Shown here: positions 35,477 to 44,981 of the stretch, in pieces
Layout of the letters: each line of letters begins with the position of its first letter
Numbering within the stretch: the first letter of the stretch is position 1
Source: Pararhizobium sp. A13
Lineage (GTDB): Bacteria > Pseudomonadota > Alphaproteobacteria > Rhizobiales > Rhizobiaceae
Direction of reading: 5' to 3'
Assembly: GCF_040126305.1 (NCBI RefSeq)
Contig: NZ_CP149511.1
Coordinates: 1-64,000, forward strand
Length of the DNA: 64,000 bases
Translations under genes and position numbers: made by a program
Notes under the pieces: generated by a model
What the model saw: only the letters and a program-made list of their open reading frames with translations
Told to the model about the DNA's origin: nothing
The model's database searches: none

Positions 35477-36313
35477 TCAGCGCGCCGGGATGACGTGGCG
35501 CCGCGCCCTTGCGACGGTCGCCGGCACGCGCACATATTGCGCGGCCCCAAGTTCATGGTCATAGTCGCCGAGGTGGAATTGCAGTCCGTTCAGGATCCGT
35601 TCGCAGGCCTCGACGATCTTCTTGCGGTCCTTAATCGGATTGCTGTGAAACAGCTCGTTGCGTGTCTCCTTGATGACCCGCATCGTGTCGTTGAACAGGG
35701 TTTTCGTGAACGTGAAGCCGAGAACAGCGTCCGTGGCGAACATGTCGCGGATCAGAAGCCAATCCGCCTGCATAATCGTCCAGAGGTCACCCAGGGTAAG
35801 GCAATAATAGAACTCGTCGGTCTTGTTGTTGCCGGTGACATTGTTGATATGCTGCTGATTGACCATATTGTCGAAGACACGCCAGACAGCTTTCACGAAG
35901 GCTGGATTGACGGGCGTACCGAGGATGTTGGGAAAGGCAGTATAGGTCTGCCCGTTCTGCCGGGCATTGCGGATTAGCGTCCACCATTCCATCCGACCGA
36001 AGCGTTCCTCCAGGTAGTCGGCGAGCACCGAGCGCAAGGCGTTTTCCACCGCGAACACGAAGGGGTAGATCGACGAAAATTCCTTAACCTTGCGGGTATA
36101 GATCCTATGGATCACCAGCCTCTGCTCAGGTATAGGTATCTGCTGCAGGGCCTGGACCTGAACCCCTTCGCGGATACTGTCGCGTAAAAGAGTCGGGTTG
36201 AGGGTGCGCATGTCCGCCTTGAAGTGATCCACCTGCTGCGGGGTGGGGACGAATGTCAGGTATTCACCCAGTAGCTGTGATGTCGGCACATGCCGCTTGG
36301 TGATGCTGGACAC
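35477..36313 (-). CDS. HEPN-motif protein, Abi-like
   Basis: Protein of 278 residues starting at GTG 36313 with AGGGGG five bases upstream. Seen: an N-terminal part with PTPQQVDHFKADMRTLNP, an YPFVFAVENALRSVLADYLEERFG helix, and near the end KETRNELFHSNPIKDR, which carries the HEPN ribonuclease motif R-x4-H (Arg218, His223). HEPN proteins with this motif act as RNases in abortive infection and toxin-antitoxin systems. No partner nucleotidyltransferase is adjacent. Placement among resolvase, VapBC and Fic remnants fits a defence or mobile context. Function is inferred from the motif. Confidence 0.65.
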   Translation of the reverse strand: MSSITKRHVPTSQLLGEYLTFVPTPQQVDHFKADMRTLNPTLLRDSIREGVQVQALQQIPIPEQRLVIHRIYTRKVKEFSSIYPFVFAVENALRSVLADYLEERFGRMEWWTLIRNARQNGQTYTAFPNILGTPVNPAFVKAVWRVFDNMVNQQHINNVTGNNKTDEFYYCLTLGDLWTIMQADWLLIRDMFATDAVLGFTFTKTLFNDTMRVIKETRNELFHSNPIKDRKKIVEACERILNGLQFHLGDYDHELGAAQYVRVPATVARARRHVIPAR

Positions 36314-36649
36314 CTGGTCCCCCTTGCAATGCGAGTCTCTTTTCCCTATAAGATAGCTACTCGCTGAGTGGTGGCACAATGGTGTTGCGAGCCCATGGCC
36401 CTACCATGGCACTTGGAGAGTCTAAACGGAATTTGGCTAGGCGTGGTCGTCACCGACTGCGCCTTTAGTCATTCAGGGGTACTGCTCGGCGTAGCGTGCC
36501 CCTGCCCAATCCTAATGTGGTGGTCTGTGAACCAAGCGGGTGTTGCCTCCACTCGGCGGCCGCGCTCTAAAATTAGGCTCTGCCCGAAGCCAGAAGTCTC
36601 CGCTCATGCGGGTCACGATCGCTGGCAGTCATTCCTCAGCAAGCAACAC

Positions 36650-37073
36650 CGGCTCCCTTTATTTCAAATCGCATCGGGCCGATTATTATAGGCTGTTGCA
36701 GGAAGTCCGAGAACACGGCACCTGGGAAGCGTGGCTTGAGTTTTTCCTCGAGGGTGTCGCCGAAACAGCGAATCAAGCATTTGAGACCGCCAACCAAATT
36801 GCGCGACTGTTCGACGGCGACCGGGAACGGATCGTAGGAGAATCGGAACGCACGGGCTCGGTCCTTCAGATTCATGAAGTCATGCGCACGAGCCCTTACC
36901 TGACTGCTACCTCAGCAGTGAAACGAAGCGGCCTTACCATGCCGACTGTTAACGCGGCTCTGGACCATTTGAAAAGACTCGGGATCGTCGAGGAGGCCAC
37001 GGGTCGACGGCGTGGCCGGGTGTTCGTCTATCGCGCGTACATGGAAATTCTCAGCGACGGTGCAAGCGCCTAA
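36650..37073 (+). pseudogene. Fic-family protein C-terminal remnant
   Basis: About 140 codons read SHRADYYRLLQEVREHGTWEAWLEFFLEGVAETA, the segment that follows the Fic catalytic core, and then a winged-helix domain (TSAVKRSGLTMPTVNAALDHL). The Fic motif HPFxxGNG and everything upstream are missing. The stretch 36314-36649 ahead of it holds no recognisable gene. It is probably an untranslated relic. Confidence 0.65.
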
Positions 37074-37152
37074 CGAGCTCCGTTCGAGACATTATGCGAT
37101 CGTTTGACCTCCACCAAGGGCAGTGAAAACTGATGCGGGCTTCCGCCCTGGA

Positions 37153-37521
37153 TCAAGCCAGCGCGTCGTTTATCGCCTTCACGAGGACGGAACCGGGGAA
37201 CGGTTTGTGAAGATAGGCGATGCAGCCTCCTCGTACGGCCTCCTCCTCGATGGAGTCATCCTCGAGAGCGGTGATGAAGATGACGGGGATCGTGGAGCCG
37301 GATTCCGTCAGGACCTGCTGCAACTCCGTCCCCGACATCCCGCCGAGATCGACGTCGAGCACGAGACACGAGAACGTGGCCGCCGCTTTGTCGCTCAGGT
37401 ACGCCTCGGCCGAAGGGAAACCGCTCGTGACAAACCCGTGGGCGTCGAGCAGCCGCTGCACGCTCCGGCGCATGCTTTGATCGTCTTCGACGACGGCCAC
37501 TGTTTTCGGTACGAGTTGCAA
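37153..37521 (-). CDS. Single-domain response regulator (FixJ-type receiver)
   Basis: Receiver-only protein of 122 residues. Seen: VAVVEDDQSMRRSVQRLL with the acidic pair near 12-14, phosphoacceptor Asp56 in LVLDVDLGGMSG, and YLHKPF with the conserved Lys. The start is a TTG at 37521 with GAGGA upstream. It has no output domain, so it may act as a phosphate sink or by protein contact. It lies 111 bp after the LuxR-type regulator, on the same strand as the sensor kinase, and is likely the third member of this unit. Confidence 0.88.
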   Translation of the reverse strand: MQLVPKTVAVVEDDQSMRRSVQRLLDAHGFVTSGFPSAEAYLSDKAAATFSCLVLDVDLGGMSGTELQQVLTESGSTIPVIFITALEDDSIEEEAVRGGCIAYLHKPFPGSVLVKAINDALA

Positions 37522-37632
37522 CGTGTCCTCGCTTCGGCCAACATCACGGGTCTGATCGTCGAATCATAGGGCCGGGCAAGGTTGCGGTATACTGTCCAAA
37601 GGTGAAGGGAGCGCCGATCGCGCCGGAAGGCG

Positions 37633-38247
37633 CTAGTGGGGGCCAAGCAGGCCGATCCGTTCCGCAATCGAGACGGCCTCGGCGAGCGAGTGAGCCTTCA
37701 ATTTTTCCATGACGCAATGCCGATGTGCCTTGACGGTTCTCTCGGAGGTGCTGATCGCGTAGGCGATCTGCTTGTTGCGCTGTCCGCGAACCATCAGGCC
37801 GAACACCTCGGATTCGCGCGGTGTCAGACTTGCGACCAGATCTTCGAACCCGCGGGCGCGAGCGTCGTCGAGGCGCCTTTTCTCGTATTGCAGCAGCGCC
37901 CTTTCGATTGCTTCCTTCAAAGCCTCCGCCGAGGCAGGCTTCTCGAGAAAGTCCTCGGCACCTGCCTTGATCGCCAGAACCGTCGCGTGGATATCCCCTT
38001 GCCCGGACAGGTATATTACGGGGAGCAGCGGTGCTGTCTCGGCAAGCCGGTTCTGCAGTTCCACGCCACGCAGGCCCGGCATTTGCAGATCAAGCAGGAT
38101 GCAGCCGGGTCCGGGCGCGGGTGGTTGGGAGAGAAACATCTCCCCGGATTCATAGAGGGCGACCCGAAAACCGCAGGTTGCGATCAGTCGTCCGACCGCG
38201 GTTCGAAACGAATGGTCGTCATCCACGACGTGTACGACAGGTTCCAT
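37633..38247 (-). CDS. FixJ/NarL-type response regulator (receiver + LuxR HTH)
   Basis: Protein of 204 residues. Seen: receiver domain with VVDDDHSFR, phosphoacceptor Asp53 in LLDLQMPG and FLEKPAS with the conserved Lys, a linker, then a LuxR HTH with LTPRESEVFGLMVRGQRNKQIAYAISTSERTVKAHR. Its ATG comes two bases after the kinase stop, so the two are coupled and almost certainly cognate. The likely targets are nearby genes such as the divergent sulfatase unit (inferred). Confidence 0.92.
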   Translation of the reverse strand: MEPVVHVVDDDHSFRTAVGRLIATCGFRVALYESGEMFLSQPPAPGPGCILLDLQMPGLRGVELQNRLAETAPLLPVIYLSGQGDIHATVLAIKAGAEDFLEKPASAEALKEAIERALLQYEKRRLDDARARGFEDLVASLTPRESEVFGLMVRGQRNKQIAYAISTSERTVKAHRHCVMEKLKAHSLAEAVSIAERIGLLGPH

Positions 38248-38249
38248 GG

Positions 38250-40133
38250 CTACACACTCCGCGCCAGAGGCAGGACGAAGCTTAAGACGGCCCCTCCTTC
38301 CGGGCGGTTGTCTGCCCAGATCCTGCCTGCGTATGTTTCCACTATCATCCGGGCGATGGGAAGGCCGAGCCCGGTTCCGGCCGGCTTGGTGGTGTAGAAC
38401 ACCTCGAAGACACCCACGAGCTTTTCACTCGGAATCCCGCGCCCCGTATCCGAAATCGACAGCTCGACTTTCGCGTCCCTGGTGAGCCGCGTCTGAAACA
38501 CCAGTCTTCGGTCGCTCGCCGCCACTTCGAGCATGGCGTCCATGGCGTTCGTCGCCAGATTGAGGATGACCTGCTGGATATGCACCTTGTCGGCCCGGAC
38601 CAGCAGCGCGCCCTCTCCGCCCTTCACGCTCACCGCGATGTTTCGCCGCTCGGCCTCGGAGCCGAGAATTTGGACAGAACTCCTGATCGCGTCGTTGAGG
38701 TCAAATTCCTGCCAGTCGATCTCGACGCGTTTTTTGAGAAGACTTCTCAATCGCTGGATGATGTCTCCAGCGCGTTGCACGTCGTAGAGAACGTCCGCGG
38801 CGATCTGCCGTATGAGGTCAAGGTCCGGCACCTCGCCGCGCAGCAGGAGCTCGGCAGCTTCCGCGTTGCTGCGGATAGCGCCGAGCGGCTGGTTGAGTTC
38901 ATGCGCGATCGAGGCTGACAGGGCTCCCGCCGTGGCGGATTGATTGAGATGCACCAGTTCGAGGAGGCGGACCCCTGATTCCATTTCGGCGGCGCGCCGG
39001 CGTCGGCGCTCGACAAGGAGACCCGCTATCACCGCGCCCTGTGCCGCGATGACAGCGATCACAGTCACTACCGTCAGCGAGTGCTCCTCCCACAGGGTCT
39101 TCTCCTGGTACTTCTGCTCGGTTCCGGGAGGAAGTCTGTCCGGCGACAGGCCCCATCGCTTCAGTTCCCTCGCATCGACGACGAACGACTGCTGAGCGTA
39201 GACGCTCTTGATCGGCTTGCCCCGGATGGCATTGACGGCAAGGTCGGCGACCGCCGCTCCCAGAGACTCGAAGGTCACGACGTTGCCTCCGACAACGCCG
39301 TGGTCGATATACGTGGCGTACGGCCCATAGATCGGAGCGCTTGAGATTCGCGCTATCTGCCGGATCGCTTCGCGCGGGATGAAGTTGCGGCCAGTGCTGT
39401 CCTTGAAGATGGTCAGAGCGAGCACGATGCTGTCGGGGGGAAGGTTGGCCGCGCGTTCGGTGAACTCATCGATCGACAGGTCTTCCAGGTATGTGGTCTC
39501 GTAGTCCTTGGCGATCTCGGCGAGGTCGGCACGGGCCGTTGCGAGCCACGAACGGTCGAAATCCGCCGACCCTCCGATGATCACGAGATGGCGCGCATCC
39601 GGCTGCAGCCCCCGTGCCATCTCCAGCGTTCTTGCGATCCGGAACTCGGTGAAGACCCCGACCACGTCGTCTGGCAGGCCCATCCCTTCCACCGTCGACA
39701 CGCTGAAACCTGCGAAGACTATCCGAGCCGCCGGCACCATGCGCGCGCGGTTAGAAAGCACGAAGCCCAGTGACTCCTCGCCGAGCGCGATCACCACGTC
39801 GGGGCGATGATCGGCATACTTCTCGGAAAGATACTGCGCCATGCGTTCGAGGTGGGTTTTTTCGGGAAATCTGGAAAGATCGAGGAACTCCGAGAAGATG
39901 TCGATCCTGCCAGCCGTAGCGGTCAGCAGGCGGGTTCTCACGGCCTCCCCGGCAGCGGTCGTTGCGGCCACCCTTTCATCATACGGGTAGAGGACAAGCA
40001 CGCGGGGTACCCTGTCGATCTCCGCCGGGAACGCCGCTGAGGCGAAGAACGTCAGGACAAGAAGGCAGCAGAGAGCGGCCGACTGCTGGGCGGATCGACT
40101 TGATCGAACCTTCCATCTGGGCACAGTCGTCAT
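38250..40133 (-). CDS. Sensor histidine kinase with ABC-substrate-binding-like periplasmic domain
   Basis: Membrane kinase of about 627 residues. Seen: signal/TM segment ALCCLLVLTFFASAAFPAE, a periplasmic domain starting RVLVLYPYDERV with FTEFRIARTLEMARGLQP and GPYATYIDHGVVGG, typical of ABC-substrate-type sensors (PF04392-like), a second TM (TVVTVIAVIAAQGAVIAGLL), HisKA with SIAHELNQPLGAIR, and HATPase boxes NLATNAMDAM, DTGRGIP and GTGLGLPIA. The start is uncertain (ATG 40133 or 40160). It is divergent from the arylsulfatase gene. A small periplasmic ligand, perhaps linked to that enzyme, is inferred. Confidence 0.9.
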   Translation of the reverse strand: MTTVPRWKVRSSRSAQQSAALCCLLVLTFFASAAFPAEIDRVPRVLVLYPYDERVAATTAAGEAVRTRLLTATAGRIDIFSEFLDLSRFPEKTHLERMAQYLSEKYADHRPDVVIALGEESLGFVLSNRARMVPAARIVFAGFSVSTVEGMGLPDDVVGVFTEFRIARTLEMARGLQPDARHLVIIGGSADFDRSWLATARADLAEIAKDYETTYLEDLSIDEFTERAANLPPDSIVLALTIFKDSTGRNFIPREAIRQIARISSAPIYGPYATYIDHGVVGGNVVTFESLGAAVADLAVNAIRGKPIKSVYAQQSFVVDARELKRWGLSPDRLPPGTEQKYQEKTLWEEHSLTVVTVIAVIAAQGAVIAGLLVERRRRRAAEMESGVRLLELVHLNQSATAGALSASIAHELNQPLGAIRSNAEAAELLLRGEVPDLDLIRQIAADVLYDVQRAGDIIQRLRSLLKKRVEIDWQEFDLNDAIRSSVQILGSEAERRNIAVSVKGGEGALLVRADKVHIQQVILNLATNAMDAMLEVAASDRRLVFQTRLTRDAKVELSISDTGRGIPSEKLVGVFEVFYTTKPAGTGLGLPIARMIVETYAGRIWADNRPEGGAVLSFVLPLARSV

Positions 40134-40467
40134 CGTCCTTGCCCCCACAAGAGGTGGCATATTAGCAGGTTGACGGTCCGCCTCCCAGCCGAATTTGGGG
40201 CGGGAGGAAAAGCCCGCGAACGCGAAATTCCAAGGGTTGCCCGAAGGGACAATATCGCCGCCCCCGGCTATCGCCTAGGATGACGGCGATGCGCGCCTGG
40301 CACGCCGCGGCTTCCTTTTGCACGATGCCGTCCGGTTCGTACGACGGTCAGAATTCAGATTGCTCCAGTTCGGTTCACGATCAACGCGCAGCTGCGCGGA
40401 TCCAGATGGTGGTCGGTACGACGCCCACCTCGGATCTGCAACGGCCGCTTCAAACGGAGGTGCTGAA
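40134..40467. other. Divergent control region between kinase and sulfatase
   Basis: 334 bp without a coding sequence I can support. It must hold the promoters of the minus-strand kinase unit and the plus-strand sulfatase. I see no clear palindrome that could be named as the response-regulator site. Confidence 0.5.
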
Positions 40468-42138
40468 ATGAAGTCCAGATTTCTCAGATACGGCATGGGA
40501 GCGTGGACGGCCACGGCCATGTTCTGGGGCGTGCTCGCCCCGGCGCAGGCCCAGGACGCGCAGAAAAAGCCCAACATCCTGTTCATCGTGTCCGATGACA
40601 CAGGTTACGGCGATCTCGGCCCCTATGGTGGTGGCGAAGGCCGGGGCATGCCGACCCCCAACATCGACAAGCTGGCGAACGAAGGCATGACCTTCTTCTC
40701 CTTCTACGCACAGCCGAGCTGCACGCCCGGACGCGCCGCGATGCAGACCGGACGGATTCCGAACCGCAGCGGCATGACCACGGTGGCCTTCCAGGGCCAG
40801 GGTGGCGGGCTTCCGGCGGCGGAATGGACGCTTGCGTCGGTGCTGAAGCGCGGCGGTTATCACACCTACTTCACCGGGAAGTGGCACCTTGGCGAGGCAG
40901 ACTACGCGCTGCCGAACGCCCAGGGCTATGACGAGATGAGATATGCCGGCCTTTACCATCTCAACGCATACACCTATGCCGATCCGACGTGGTTCCCCGA
41001 CATGGACCCGGAACTGCGGGCCATGTTCCAGAAAGTGACGAAGGGCGCGCTGTCCGGCAAAGCCGGTGGCGAGGTGAAGGAAGACTTCAAGATCAACGGA
41101 CAGTACGTCGATACTCCCGTGATTGGCGGCAAGGAAGGCGTGGTCGGCATTCCCTTCTTCGACGGCTACGTCGAGAAGGCGGCACTGGGATTCCTCGATG
41201 AAGCCGCCAAGACGCCGGATGAGCCGTTCTTCATCAATGTCAATTTCATGAAGGTGCACCAGCCGAACATGCCGGCCCCGGAGTTCCAGCACAAATCCCT
41301 ATCGAAGAGCAAGTATGCGGATTCGGTCGTGGAGCTGGACGCCCGAATTGGCCGGATCATGGACAAGCTCCGTGAAACCGGACTCGACAGGAACACGCTG
41401 GTTTTCTACACGACGGACAATGGTGCCTGGCAGGATGTCTACCCTGACGCCGGATACACGCCATTCCGCGGAACGAAGGGCACCGTGCGTGAAGGCGGCA
41501 ATCGCGTTCCTGCTATCGCTGTGTGGCCAGGCAAGATCAAACCTGCCTCGAAGAACCACGACATCGTTGGCGGTCTCGACTTGATGGCGACATTCGCCGC
41601 GGTCGGTAGTGTGCCGCTTCCCGACAAAGACCGCGAGGACAAGCCGATCATGTTCGACAGTTACGACATGTCGCCCATACTGCTCGGCACTGGCAAGTCA
41701 GCGCGCAAGAGCTGGTTCTATTTCACCGAGAACGAGTTGACGCCCGGTGCTGCCCGTGTCGGCAACTATAAGGCCGTGTTCAACCTGCGGGGTGACAACG
41801 GACAGGCAACCGGCGGTTTGGCCGTGGACTCGAACCTCGGATGGAAGGGCGCAGAGTCCTACGTGGCGACGGTGCCCCAGGTCTTCGACCTGTGGCAGGA
41901 TCCGCAGGAGCGCTACGACATCTTCATGAACAGCTACACCGAGCGCACCTGGACTCTGGTGACCATCTCGGCCGCCATCAAGGATCTCATGAAGACCTAT
42001 GTGCAATATCCGCCGCGGAAGCTGCAAAGCGAATCCTACAGCGGCCCCGTTACCCTTTCGAACTACCAGCGGTTCGAATGGGCGCGGGAGCAATTGGCGA
42101 AGGAAGGCGTGACAATTGCGATGCCGACGGGCAACTGA
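40468..42138 (+). CDS. Periplasmic arylsulfatase
   Basis: Type I sulfatase of 556 residues. Seen: signal peptide ending APAQAQ near residue 29, metal site NILFIVSDDTGYGDLGPYGG with Asp43 and Asp44, the formylglycine motif C-T-P-G-R at 85-89 in which Cys85 would be oxidised, FTGKWHLG, and VFYTTDNGAW with late metal ligands. GGAGG lies seven bases before the ATG. It would hydrolyse sulfate esters in the periplasm. No formylglycine-generating enzyme gene is in the window, so activation depends on one elsewhere. A strong hairpin follows the stop. Confidence 0.93.
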   Translation: MKSRFLRYGMGAWTATAMFWGVLAPAQAQDAQKKPNILFIVSDDTGYGDLGPYGGGEGRGMPTPNIDKLANEGMTFFSFYAQPSCTPGRAAMQTGRIPNRSGMTTVAFQGQGGGLPAAEWTLASVLKRGGYHTYFTGKWHLGEADYALPNAQGYDEMRYAGLYHLNAYTYADPTWFPDMDPELRAMFQKVTKGALSGKAGGEVKEDFKINGQYVDTPVIGGKEGVVGIPFFDGYVEKAALGFLDEAAKTPDEPFFINVNFMKVHQPNMPAPEFQHKSLSKSKYADSVVELDARIGRIMDKLRETGLDRNTLVFYTTDNGAWQDVYPDAGYTPFRGTKGTVREGGNRVPAIAVWPGKIKPASKNHDIVGGLDLMATFAAVGSVPLPDKDREDKPIMFDSYDMSPILLGTGKSARKSWFYFTENELTPGAARVGNYKAVFNLRGDNGQATGGLAVDSNLGWKGAESYVATVPQVFDLWQDPQERYDIFMNSYTERTWTLVTISAAIKDLMKTYVQYPPRKLQSESYSGPVTLSNYQRFEWAREQLAKEGVTIAMPTGN

Positions 42139-42147
42139 GTATCGCAA

Positions 42148-42175
42148 GGCGGCCCCAGGCAAAACCGGGGCCGCC
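42148..42175 (+). terminator. Hairpin after the arylsulfatase gene
   Basis: GGCGGCCCC at 42148-42156 pairs perfectly with GGGGCCGCC at 42167-42175 around a ten-base loop. There is no U-run, but the nine-base G/C stem nine bases after the stop codon makes a terminator or mRNA 3'-end structure likely. Confidence 0.6.
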
Positions 42176-42195
42176 GCATCTCCGTGGACGAAGCC

Positions 42196-42644
42196 GGGCC
42201 AACGGCTTCAAGACATTCATCGTGTCGGGTATGCGACCATGGGCCGAGAAGGTCTATGGCGTCCCGCCCGAGCAGGTTATCAGCTCGTCGATCAAGACAC
42301 GATTCGAGATGCGCGATGGTGAGCCGACCCTGTTCCGCCTGCCACAGGTCAACTTCATCGATGACAAGGCGGGCAAGCCGGCGGGAAACAACGAACATAT
42401 CGGCCGCCGTCCCATTGCAGCCTTTGGTAACTCCGATGGCGATCTGGCAATGTTGCAGTGGACCACGGTGGCGGGAGGTCTCCGTTTCGGCATGCTTGTC
42501 CATCACACCGATGCGGAGCGCGAATACGCCTATGATCGGGACATGGAGTTTGGCCGCCTCGACAATGCGCTTGATGCCGCCGCCGTGAACCAGTGGACCG
42601 TTGTGGACATGAAGGCGGATTGGAAGATAGTCTTACGGAATTGA
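42196..42644 (+). pseudogene. HAD-family hydrolase remnant (5' truncated)
   Basis: About 148 codons of the C-terminal half of a HAD phosphatase: ANGFKTFIVSG, then RPWAEKVYGVPPEQVISSSIKT, KAGKPAGNNEHIGRRPIAAFGNSDGD with the acidic metal loop, and the final WTVVDMKADW. The N-terminal DxDGT nucleophile motif is missing, and the step from VSG to MRPW looks like a small in-frame deletion compared with the family's VSGGGxxFMRPW. It begins right after the sulfatase hairpin. Confidence 0.75.
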
Positions 42645-42679
42645 ACGACTCGTCCGCAGTTCGCCAGGGAGCGACACGA

Positions 42680-44974
42680 GTGATCGGTAGTGCGCATGTT
42701 CGTTCGATGGCAGGTCTCCTGGCAGCCTTCTGGCTCAGTTGCCTGTTTGTCACCAGTCAGGCTTCTGCGGCCGAGAAAACCCCGGTTCTCATCGACGACC
42801 CGTTGATCTCAAGGCATGACGGTTTCGTGGACGAGAAAAGGTGCGCATCCTGCCACACGGATCAGGCGTCCGCATTTGCAAAATCCAACCACGCCAAGGC
42901 GATGGCGGTCGCCGACGAAATGACGGTGCTGGGCGATTTAAACAATGTCCGTTTCGAGCATGATGATGTCGAGACGACCTTCTTCAGGCGAGGCAGTGGC
43001 TTCCATGTCCGAACCGAAGGACCGGACGGCAAGGCGGCCGACTTCGAGATCAAATATACCTTCGGCTACGAGCCGCTCCAGCAGTACCTCGCCGACATCG
43101 GCGGCGGACGGCTGCAAGCCCTCGACGTAGCCTGGGACACGGTCGCCCGCAGGTGGTTCTGGCTTGGCCAGGGCAAGGCGGCGGAGCCTGGCTCCACCTA
43201 TCACTGGACTGGGCCGTTCTACCGTTGGAACCGGACATGCATCGACTGCCATTCCACGGATCCTCGAGCTAACTTCGAGCCAGCGACGAACGAATACAAA
43301 TCAACCTATGTCGCGACCAGCATCGGCTGCCAGTCCTGCCACGGCGCTGGAGCGAAGCATGTGGACTGGGCGGAGGCCAGGGGGTCCGGCGTTCCAAGCG
43401 CTGTCGAAGTCGATGTGGGTCTGCCAAAGATCGACACTCAAGTCTGCTTCGGCTGCCACTCACGTCGGATGCGGCTTGGCGAAGCGCCGACACCGCAGAC
43501 GACCTTTCTCGACGCCTTCTCACCAGCGCTTATGTCCCCGGACCTCTATCACAGCGACGGCCAGATCCTCGACGAAGTGTTCGAATGGGGTTCCTTCCAG
43601 CAAAGCAAGATGGCAAGGGCGGGCGTCACATGTCTGGACTGCCACAGTCCGCATGAGGGTGCAGTCAAGACGGTCGGCAACGCCTTGTGCACCCAATGCC
43701 ACGCAGCGACAGCACCGGAACGCTTCGCCAGCGCCGATCCCAGCGGCTCGTTCGATGAACCGTCCCATACCCATCATGCGGTGGGAACGGCCGGGGCCCA
43801 ATGTGTGAGCTGCCACATGCCCAGGCGCACCTACATGAAGGTTGACCCCCGCCGCGACCATTCGCTTGTCATCCCACGCCCCGATCTGTCGGCGGCCTAC
43901 GGAACTCCGAACGCCTGCACCGGGTGCCATGAGGATCGGACCGGTTCCTGGGCAGCTGTGAACATGGACAGATGGTACGGCACTGGCTGGCGGCAGCGAC
44001 CGACGACCGCACATGCGTTCTATGGTGCTGCGCGCAACGATCCGGCTTCGATCGAACTCCTGCGCAAGCTGGTTGCCGAAAAAGGACAGGCAGGCATCGT
44101 CAAGGGCAGCGCGATCGTCGCGATGAGCGGCGTGCCAGGCGCGGATGTCGCTTCGGACGTCAGGGCTGCCGCAGCAGACGCCGATCCCCTTGTCCGGCTC
44201 GGAGCGGCTGAGGCGGCGCGCAATCTTCCGGCCGAGCAGAGATGGGGGGCGATTGGCAACTTGGCCGGAGACGAAGCGCGGGCGGTGCGCATCGCAGCCG
44301 CCACGGCGCTGGGCAGCACATTGCCTGCCAGCCTCTTTGGAGACGACCGCCGGGCCTTCGAGGCGGCGATCGGGGACCTTCGCGCCTACGTCCGGGCCAA
44401 CGCCGACGTCGCCGAGATTCAGAACAACTACGGGACCTTCCTGTTCCAGCAGCAGCGTCCGTTCGAGGCGGAGGGGTTTTTCCAACAGGCGATCATTCTC
44501 GACCCGACCTTTTCAGGTGCCCTCCGCAACTTGGGCGAACTCTACCGGGCAACGGGCCACAATGAAAAGTCCGAACAGGCCTACGCCGATGCGGTGAGCG
44601 TGTCGCCAGGGGACGCGGAACTGCGCTATGGTCACGGGCTTTCGCTCGTGCGTCAGAAAACGATGGATGAGGCGATCGGTGAATTCGAGCAGGCAGTGCG
44701 TCTGGATCAGAGCAATACCAGGTACAAGACGACGCTCTCGGCAGCGCTCGATGCGGTCGGCAGGACGCCGGAGGCCTTCGAGCTACTCGAAAGAACGATT
44801 GCGAGCGGCGGATCGGATGCCGAACTCCTGCGAACGGCAATCGGCTACGGCCTCAAACTCGGGCGTCTGCGGGAATCGCTGAGATTGGCCCAGGCATTGG
44901 CCCGTCTGCAACCGGACGACCCACAGATTGCAGACCTGATCAGGCAACTGCGCGAGGCATCCGGCACCAAATGA
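42680..44974 (+). CDS. Octahaem c-type cytochrome with HEAT-like and TPR repeats
   Basis: Exported electron-transfer protein of about 764 residues. Seen: signal peptide MAGLLAAFWLSCLFVTSQASAA, eight CxxCH haem motifs (CASCH, CIDCH, CQSCH, CFGCH, CLDCH, CTQCH, CVSCH, CTGCH) in the first 450 residues, then an Ala-rich HEAT-like stretch (about 480-560) and several TPRs to the end. GTG 42680 is chosen because AGGGAG precedes it by eight bases; ATG 42707 is an alternative. Multihaem-TPR proteins of this type are periplasmic and of unknown reaction. It lies downstream of the sulfatase and HAD remnant on the same strand. Confidence 0.88.
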   Translation: MIGSAHVRSMAGLLAAFWLSCLFVTSQASAAEKTPVLIDDPLISRHDGFVDEKRCASCHTDQASAFAKSNHAKAMAVADEMTVLGDLNNVRFEHDDVETTFFRRGSGFHVRTEGPDGKAADFEIKYTFGYEPLQQYLADIGGGRLQALDVAWDTVARRWFWLGQGKAAEPGSTYHWTGPFYRWNRTCIDCHSTDPRANFEPATNEYKSTYVATSIGCQSCHGAGAKHVDWAEARGSGVPSAVEVDVGLPKIDTQVCFGCHSRRMRLGEAPTPQTTFLDAFSPALMSPDLYHSDGQILDEVFEWGSFQQSKMARAGVTCLDCHSPHEGAVKTVGNALCTQCHAATAPERFASADPSGSFDEPSHTHHAVGTAGAQCVSCHMPRRTYMKVDPRRDHSLVIPRPDLSAAYGTPNACTGCHEDRTGSWAAVNMDRWYGTGWRQRPTTAHAFYGAARNDPASIELLRKLVAEKGQAGIVKGSAIVAMSGVPGADVASDVRAAAADADPLVRLGAAEAARNLPAEQRWGAIGNLAGDEARAVRIAAATALGSTLPASLFGDDRRAFEAAIGDLRAYVRANADVAEIQNNYGTFLFQQQRPFEAEGFFQQAIILDPTFSGALRNLGELYRATGHNEKSEQAYADAVSVSPGDAELRYGHGLSLVRQKTMDEAIGEFEQAVRLDQSNTRYKTTLSAALDAVGRTPEAFELLERTIASGGSDAELLRTAIGYGLKLGRLRESLRLAQALARLQPDDPQIADLIRQLREASGTK

Positions 44975-44981
44975 GGTAACA

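Noticed and set aside
43520..44485. Minus-strand open frame of 321 codons opposite the multihaem cytochrome
   Set aside because: Shadow of the CxxCH gene; no motif or ribosome site.
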